Origin: Phoronis australis
Lineage: Eukaryota > Phoronida > Phoronidae
Assembly (NCBI GenBank): GCA_002633005.1
Contig: NMRA01000112.1
Span: 327,195 to 389,194, forward strand
Reading direction: 5' to 3'
DNA length: 62,000 bases
Positions 56,330-62,000 of the stretch are shown piece by piece. The first letter of the stretch is position 1. Each line of letters starts with the position of its first letter. The notes below the pieces were generated by a model that worked only from the letters and a program-made list of their open reading frames with translations, was not told the origin of the DNA and ran no database searches. The translations under genes were made by a program, and so were the position numbers.

Positions 56330-56592
56330 TGACTGATCTAGGATACCATGAGGGGGGGGCGACATTCTCGGGGAAGCGGGCAAAGCGCGATAATATGCAC
56401 GTAGGCGGCCCGGAAGTTGCGGGCGCCGAGGATGTACATGTATACCTTCTGCTCAGAAAATCTATCGTTGGACTAAAAAAATGGAACGTGTTTCCCCCTC
56501 GTCTGCTACCGGTCCTAGCTCGAACTCACTATAGTCCTCCCGCTTCACGTTTTGCTGTTTATTTTGCTTGCGGCCCGCCCCCCTCAGTCCAC
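56330..56592. mobile_element. Insertion with hAT-like ends in family F
   Basis: Absent from copy 4, where CTCAAGTAGCATTTTGTGC is continuous. The left tip CAGTGACTGATCTAGGAT resembles M1 tips and the right end is a GCCCGCCCCCCTCAGTCC segment. The GC-rich interior has no believable ORF. Confidence 0.45.
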
Positions 56593-57142
56593 CTATGATT
56601 TTGTACTTTTTCAAATTGTCACCTCTGTGGTCACAGGTGATTTGAACCGTTGGAGAGAAATTTTCAATCACTAAGGGAATTTTTAACCCCCGTGGGGCCG
56701 GGAATTTCGCGTGATTTTTCAATATTTTTGGGAGGGGAATAGGGCCGACATTTGGTATCAAAATTGAGGGATTGAGGGCCCTGTCCTTTTTGTAAAGAAA
56801 AATGCATCGCGCTTCCAGCCATAGTCATGAAAACACAGCCTGGTAGGCCGAAGATTCTCCGGTCCTCGTTGCTATGGCGGCATCCAGATGCGACAAATTA
56901 TGATTCGAAAACTGTTATAAATTTTACACGGACATATTTTCCTTCGTCGTGGCGTATGGCAAGGACCCAGCGCTTCCGAATCGGAACGTCCTTAGGGATT
57001 GTAAAACAGACAGTTGAGTGTCCGTATTTTTTCTAGCTGTTCGAGCAACGCGGAGTACAACTACGCGGATAAGCCACCAGAGCTATCGTAGCGAGCCTCG
57101 TCTTGGAACGCGCCTCATGTCGGCGTAAATAGGGTCTATGGG

Positions 57143-57782
57143 CGGTGTAATTTACGTCGCAATTAATTACTTTCTATGGTATGTAAGAAACAAAAACCGG
57201 TGTCGAGCTCATAAACTGCTCGGTCTTCCAGACGTTTAGTGACACTGGAGAGAAACCTTGGTTTGCAAAGCTGTTGACATGGCTAAAAATCGTTCCTATT
57301 TTCTTACTTTGTTGTAAAGTTAACCAATGGCTGTCTGAGGTTACATTAGCCAGTGATGAAACACGTTACTGCTGAATAATACCCGTGTGTGACCTAGCGA
57401 GTTTGTATAAAGTAGCCTAGCGGGCCGTGACTATACATTACTAGAGTATAAAACACTTTACCCAAAGGAGCAAACATCTGCAGCTGTTGTCAGAGAAAGC
57501 GGAGCTGCTAACCAACTTTTAAGTATGTAATTCTTCCTTAATGCAATTTTGCTTACTTTTCATTGAATAGACCTTACATTTTATCAGTTTTAAATTGCTT
57601 AGCGTTTTTAAGTTTTAGGGACGTGGCACTGGTGATTAATCTCTGAGACAGTTTTGCTTAAATTTCAGCCCGAGAGATAACTCTTAATTCTTACCAGCTG
57701 TTTACATCAAATCATATGTTGATATCTCCATGATAGCAAATAGCAGCATATGTTAACAAAAACAACAACGGTTTTAAGTCGA
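57143..57782. other. No recognised feature
   Basis: Non-coding stretch between family F and the ribozyme-like motif. Confidence 0.5.
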
Positions 57783-57833
57783 CTTGACATGTTTCGGTGT
57801 CATTTATTCAAACACCATCATCAGAAGAGAGAA
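57783..57833 (-). ncRNA. Hammerhead-ribozyme-like motif of a Penelope-type terminal repeat
   Basis: Minus strand: CTT then CTGATGA, an extra T, stem II GGTGT/ACACC with an 11-base loop, GAAA, then CATGTC and AAG. The GAA-ACATGT-C palindrome followed by GTC parallels the tiny stem III of Penelope-type hammerheads, and CTT/AAG can form the start of stem I. Both invariant boxes (CTGATGA and GAAA) are exact. The single T between CTGATGA and stem II is a deviation that may reduce activity. No adjoining ORF was found. Confidence 0.45.
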
Positions 57834-58986
57834 TACAGTGGCCATTACTTGTTGCTGGGCCTAGCGAGAGTATTTTGCTGTCAAGTACCGTCTCAGAACA
57901 TAAATGAATGAGCGGCCTCTCTCCCCTATCACGATATGGTTATGAAGCTATGCATGATATGTGCGAATTATTACGGTGACATTACGGATTTTACACAGTT
58001 TTGGGATTATTAGTGGGTGGGATAGGCATCTTGAAGTTATTACCGTTGACCAAATCTAAAAAAGCAACAAAATCTGTCGCGTTTTTCTGACTTGAATCAC
58101 ATATGGCCAATTCTCGCCTTTTGTTGTTGGACATTAGGAGAAATTGAAACCAGTTCCTATACCAGTAAAATGCGCTTAAAATGCATTGCATTTATCAAGT
58201 GGAGAGTGAGGCCGCGTTACGAGTGCGAGAGGCTTTAGTTTGAATCAGCTCCGAAACAGATTTCTATGAGTTATCCTTGTTCATGGATGATTTTATGAGC
58301 TCAGGCTTAAAATGGTGTTGGTTAGGATATTAGAAGAAAAGAGTACCTTCAGAAGTCGATGTTCCCAGAACTTTCCTTTTTGTATGTTTAAATACACACG
58401 AGGAAATAGCAAAACACTGTGGTTATGTTCAGGGGTAGGAGACTATCGCGGATCATGGCTGAGTGAGTATTTTGAAAAGGTTCGGCAGCAGATGTTTATT
58501 GTTATCGGCCATACTAAAAGCAAAAGCCACCTTTTCAAAGGAAACGAAACCGATTTCCCGTATCTCATATGTGGTCATATACTATCGATTAGGATTTTCC
58601 GGATCACATATGTTGTCAAGGGGCTTCGATTTCAAATGCCTTGTCTACAGCAATCTGTATACAGATACATGTAGTTTGACGAACTTCGGTACAGACGTTT
58701 TCAATGCGGACCGAAATACCAACAGAAGACTAGTTTTACAGTAGAAATATACAAATACTGTCAAATGTGAGTGAGAGGGAAGTCTCGACGAATCCCAATC
58801 AAAGTCAGAAAAATCTTCACAGTTGAAAATTTTGCACTCGATTTGAATACTTGAGGATAGTTTACAATATCTTTCACACACAGATTTGGAAGACGTGCTC
58901 CAATGAAGCTGACAAGCTGGCAACAGATGACGATGAATTTCGGACCAAGTCCACTAGCGCTCTGCTCCCCTCAAGGCAATTTTATT
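57834..58986. other. No recognised feature
   Basis: Frames of 60-120 codons overlap on both strands at 58310-58920 without a domain or splice pattern that I can support. Confidence 0.45.
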
Positions 58987-59299
58987 TGTTACGTTTCAGG
59001 CCGTAGGAAGCGGGGCTCCGGGGGGCGGGAGGGGTGTACGCGCCAGTAAAATGAGAGTAAATGTGTGAACTCAAAATACTTGTGTTTATTTATCGCAAAT
59101 GGCGAAACCGGAAGGACTAACAAAAATAGTCAAACGAATAACTCGCGTAAAATAATAAACCGGAAACCAATAGTGGCGTAATGTCTCTTTAAGTCCTTTG
59201 AAGTAACACTTATCAGTCCTAAGAAAAAATTAGCACAATACATGTAATACACTTGAACTAGGATCGGTACCATCAAAGTCCAGGGAGGATACCATAACA
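58987..59299 (-). mobile_element. Probable 3' LTR of the retrotransposon
   Basis: About 313 bp starting (minus strand) TGTTATGG two bases after the pol stop and ending ACGTAACA, giving TG...CA with a short terminal inverted repeat (TGTTAYG). An AATAAA signal lies at 59085-59090. I see no clear polypurine tract before it, and the upstream LTR is outside the window, so the boundaries are tentative. Confidence 0.5.
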
Positions 59300-59300
59300 C

Positions 59301-62000
59301 TTAATCAACCACAAAATCCTGAAGGTAGGTTGGAGGACGTTTGGTCCTGGAAGAGCGTCGCAAAGGAACGTCTCCCGTCACGTCAAGTGTACCGCTGCTA
59401 GTATGACCCGCATCATTGGTAGGAACAACATCATTCGAGGTGTGGGAAGGTTGACTCAGGTTTACTCCAGGAAGAACATCAGACACACTAGAAGGTGGTA
59501 TCTGAGGTGCCGGCTGGGTTGCTAATGGGAGCATTAATCGAGGGACATGATCTTCTTCATCATCGGTGAGGTCGTGGGTAACTGGACCGTAAAGTGAAGG
59601 TGTCTCTGAAGGGACCTTGTAACATTCGGTGTCCTTTACGCGATAGGATGTAGATCGCAACTGATTCCCAATGAACTTCTGGACATTCAACCAGGTGTCA
59701 TCCCGGCTGACCACGAGATAGCGAGGACGAGATCGTGTTTTGTCTCGGTCAGAATAGAGGTACACCAAGTCTCCCACATTTGCACGGCATGAAGGAGGGG
59801 CCTTTCGTAAAGGGGCTTTCGATTTCACGCTAGATTCATGGTTCTTTATGCGGCCCTGATGTTGAGCATGAATCATAGATTGGTCATCGATGGGTAACTG
59901 CGCATTAGTAAACTGATCACGTTGGAACCAAATTTCACGTGCAGATAATCCTCTGGAGCGTAGACGGCTATTGAGCCGAGCAACAGCAAGGGACAGTTGT
60001 AAGGGAGTGACTTTCCCATTACCCAAGTGATCTTTCAGCAACTCATCAGACAATTCGCGAACCGCCTTCTCTGCAACAGGGTTGTGGTTGGGGTTCTTAA
60101 CTCGCCCTATCTCTAGCATCAATCTGTGGCGCTTAAGAATTTCATCGTTGCGGAGAGCCTGAAATCCAGGAGCAGGATCAGTGCGAATCACGGCAGGGGG
60201 ACCATCCAAGGGTCGAAGCTCAATACACATCTGGAGGAGATTATCTCGCAAACTCTCAGCCCGTTCGCTGTCAATAATGCGCGCAAGTGTGTATGATGAC
60301 ACGCACTCACGAAGCACAAGGATGTCCTGTCGATCGCGTTTCATGACATCCGCAGCAAAGGATACACCTACGGCGGGGGGAGGATCCAAGGTTTCTTGGC
60401 TGACCTGGGTTTTGGGGAACGCACGCAGGGAGCAACACTGATGACAAGACTGTGTACATCTATCAACTGCAGCATCTACGTCTAGGGCGTAGAAATAACG
60501 ACGGATAACGAGGCGTAGTTGGTTTGCTGAGGGATGATCTAAGCGAAGATGCAAAGCTGTAAGGAGACCATCCAATACGGAACGTGGAACGATGATGCAC
60601 TCGCGTCCAGATGAAAGAGGAGCATCGCGACGAACGACCAGTAAGCCATCATTGGCGACTTTGGCAACATTCAGGTATCGCTTCACATCTCTGGCATCGG
60701 TTACCTTCTTGCTTGGTCGGGTACCCTGGGTGAGGTGAGCATGAGTGCGGCGTAAGTCAGCACATTCAGCCTGAATTCCATGCCACGCTGATCGTGATGT
60801 AAATGGAAGTCTTGTAGTGCCGGACAAGATGTCGTCAGATGACGTACGTAAAACCACGCACTCCTCGGTCGAGGAAATGAAGGAGCAGAGTTGGCACGAC
60901 TGATCAGTGCATTCCGCACTATGACGACTAGCGAAATCCGAGACAATGTTTGAAGCCCCAGATACATGGCGGATAGACGCCTGGAACCTCGAAACAGCAG
61001 ACAGAAATGTGGATACCCTGGGGCTCACAGAAAACTCTCCTCTACACAAACGCTCAAAGGCCTGTACGCATGGCTTGCTGTCAGTAAGAACAGTGGCCCG
61101 ATGGATCGACTGTATGAGGTAGGGGCTGAAGTGTTTCAAAGCAACAGCAATGGCCAGAGCCTCTATCTCGCAAGGAAGCCAAAGAACTTGACGGGCTTTA
61201 AGTTTGGCACTGAAGAAAGAGGCGATACGAGGTTTATCGGACCTGGTGACATATAAAGTAGCAGCTATGCCAGGATGCTTTGCAGAAGCGTCAGTAACAA
61301 TCCAAATGTGATCGTCGGGACGAGGGAGGGTGATGATCTTGTTCGTGGACAGGGCACTCTGCGCGGAAGTAAAAGCTGCAGACAATTCATCAGACCATGA
61401 TATCTTATCTTTGGAGTCTTGGCCGGAAATCGCATCATCAAGTGGAGACAAATACTGAGAACAATGAGGAATAACACGGGCCAGTACTTTATAAGCACCA
61501 ATGAAGGATCGCATCTGACGCACTGTTGTGGGCTTGGCACATGAAGCCAATGCGGCAACTCTGTGGGTGCTAGCTTGGAGCGTACCAGATTCCCAAATCC
61601 ATCCCAGTATGGTGGTTCGCTTCGGGGCGATAACGGTCTTGGTAGCAGATAAATGAAGATCACACTTTGCTAGTGCTGCAAGAACACGTTCCCAGTTGGC
61701 CAACAACTCGGAGGGTGTTTGACCACCGCAATACAGATCATCTGCAAGCTTGGTTACGATGCCTTCCTCAAGGAGGTGTCCAAGAACACGGGAGGTGAGT
61801 TCCTCTAAGGCAGTCTCCGACCCAGGCATTCCCATAGCACAGCGAGCGTAGACACGTACCCCGTGGAAGGGGGTAGCCACGCCACAATATTTCATAGACT
61901 CGCGTGAAAGAGGGATCTGGTAGAAGGCATTAGTTAGGTCTGTCTTAGCAAGAAACTTCCACTGGGCTATTTTACGTAGAACAGAATCAACGTCTGGCAT
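59301..62000 (-). mobile_element. Ty3/Gypsy-like LTR retrotransposon pol (RT, RNase H, integrase), open to window edge
   Basis: An uninterrupted frame of 899 codons whose 5' part lies beyond the window. Counting from the first Met shown (62000): RT with KTDLTNAFYQIPL (D21), GMPGSETALEEL and LADDLY (DD at 87-88); RNase H with WIVTDAS (D237), PCEIEALAIA (E278/E280) and VLTDSKP (D307); integrase with an HHCC zinc finger (H484, H489, C519, C522) and a D,D-35-E core (D551, D608, E644, in AADVMKRD, IRTDPAPG and PVAEKAVREL). A basic C-terminus ends RRSSRTKRPPTYLQDFV. The RT-RH-IN order is Ty3/Gypsy-like; LADD instead of YxDD marks a divergent clade that I cannot name. All catalytic residues are kept, so the insertion is probably recent. 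Gag and protease are not seen. Confidence 0.9.

Larger units (their letters stand above)
55345..57142 (+). repeat. Family F long repeat, copy 3, with insertions
   Basis: Begins CCCAATTCACGCGTCGGACAT and ends GCGCCTCATGTCGGCGTAAA. It is colinear with copies 1, 2 and 4. It is interrupted by a hAT-like MITE fragment and an N gap (56163-56217) and by a second insertion (56330-56592). Confidence 0.8.

Noticed and set aside
56242-56598. 118-codon plus-strand frame
   Set aside because: Crosses from family F into a separate insertion; composition is that of GC-rich repeat DNA.
58312-58923. 90-120 codon frames on both strands
   Set aside because: Mutually overlapping, no domain, no splice-bounded structure.
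60181-61663. Other frames inside the retrotransposon pol region
   Set aside because: Shadows of the 899-codon pol frame.

Overview
This is animal nuclear DNA, most likely from a marine invertebrate. The genes are sparse and a few short stretches look like exons with splice sites. There are two RING/B-box (TRIM) genes, and most of the rest is layered transposon debris: MITEs, LINE and Penelope-like fragments, an LTR retrotransposon and tandem repeats. I see no bacterial gene order, CRISPR array, rRNA gene or complete tRNA gene. The species cannot be fixed from sequence alone; TACATGTA-rich DNA, many TRIM copies and PIN-nuclease-like elements would fit a cnidarian or an invertebrate deuterostome.

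Layout. Bases 1-1300 hold a tRNA-like SINE end and a 117-bp palindrome. Bases 1437-3170 (minus) are an intact 577-residue TRIM gene. It sits in a 2.7-kb block (1803-4519) that recurs at 27684-30379, where the second TRIM copy is cut off at a single N. Bases 4.5-13.6 kb carry short dispersed repeats, MITEs, one copy of a long repeat (family F) and a decayed LINE reverse transcriptase split by a MITE. Bases 13.9-17.6 kb have a possible transmembrane exon and a frame-broken exon. Bases 20.5-23.1 kb are a cluster of MITEs, one built from about 14 copies of a self-complementary TATCGATA unit. Bases 23531-23884 (minus) look like the first coding exon of a small mitochondrial membrane protein. Bases 25158-27607 are a two-level tandem repeat carrying four perfect AGGTCAAAGGTCA sites.

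Bases 32-40 kb hold a 1.18-kb TIR element with a nested insertion, a LINE endonuclease/RT fragment split by a MITE, a Penelope-like GIY-YIG fragment, a 0.65-kb TIR element and two copies of family F. Bases 46536-51447 form a 4.9-kb element with long terminal inverted repeats. Inside it is a broken gene for a large protein that combines an RGH-type conserved block, an XPG/FEN1-like PIN nuclease core and a Cys-rich tail. I regard this as the most interesting object here. Bases 54.9-57.8 kb contain a Penelope-like RT fragment, another family F copy with a second single-N gap, and a hammerhead-ribozyme-like motif. Bases 58987-62000 (minus) are the 3' part of a Ty3-like LTR retrotransposon with an open pol frame running off the window.

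The genes do not form a pathway. The window is best read as a TRIM duplication embedded in successive transposon insertions, several of which can be put in order by nesting and target-site duplications.
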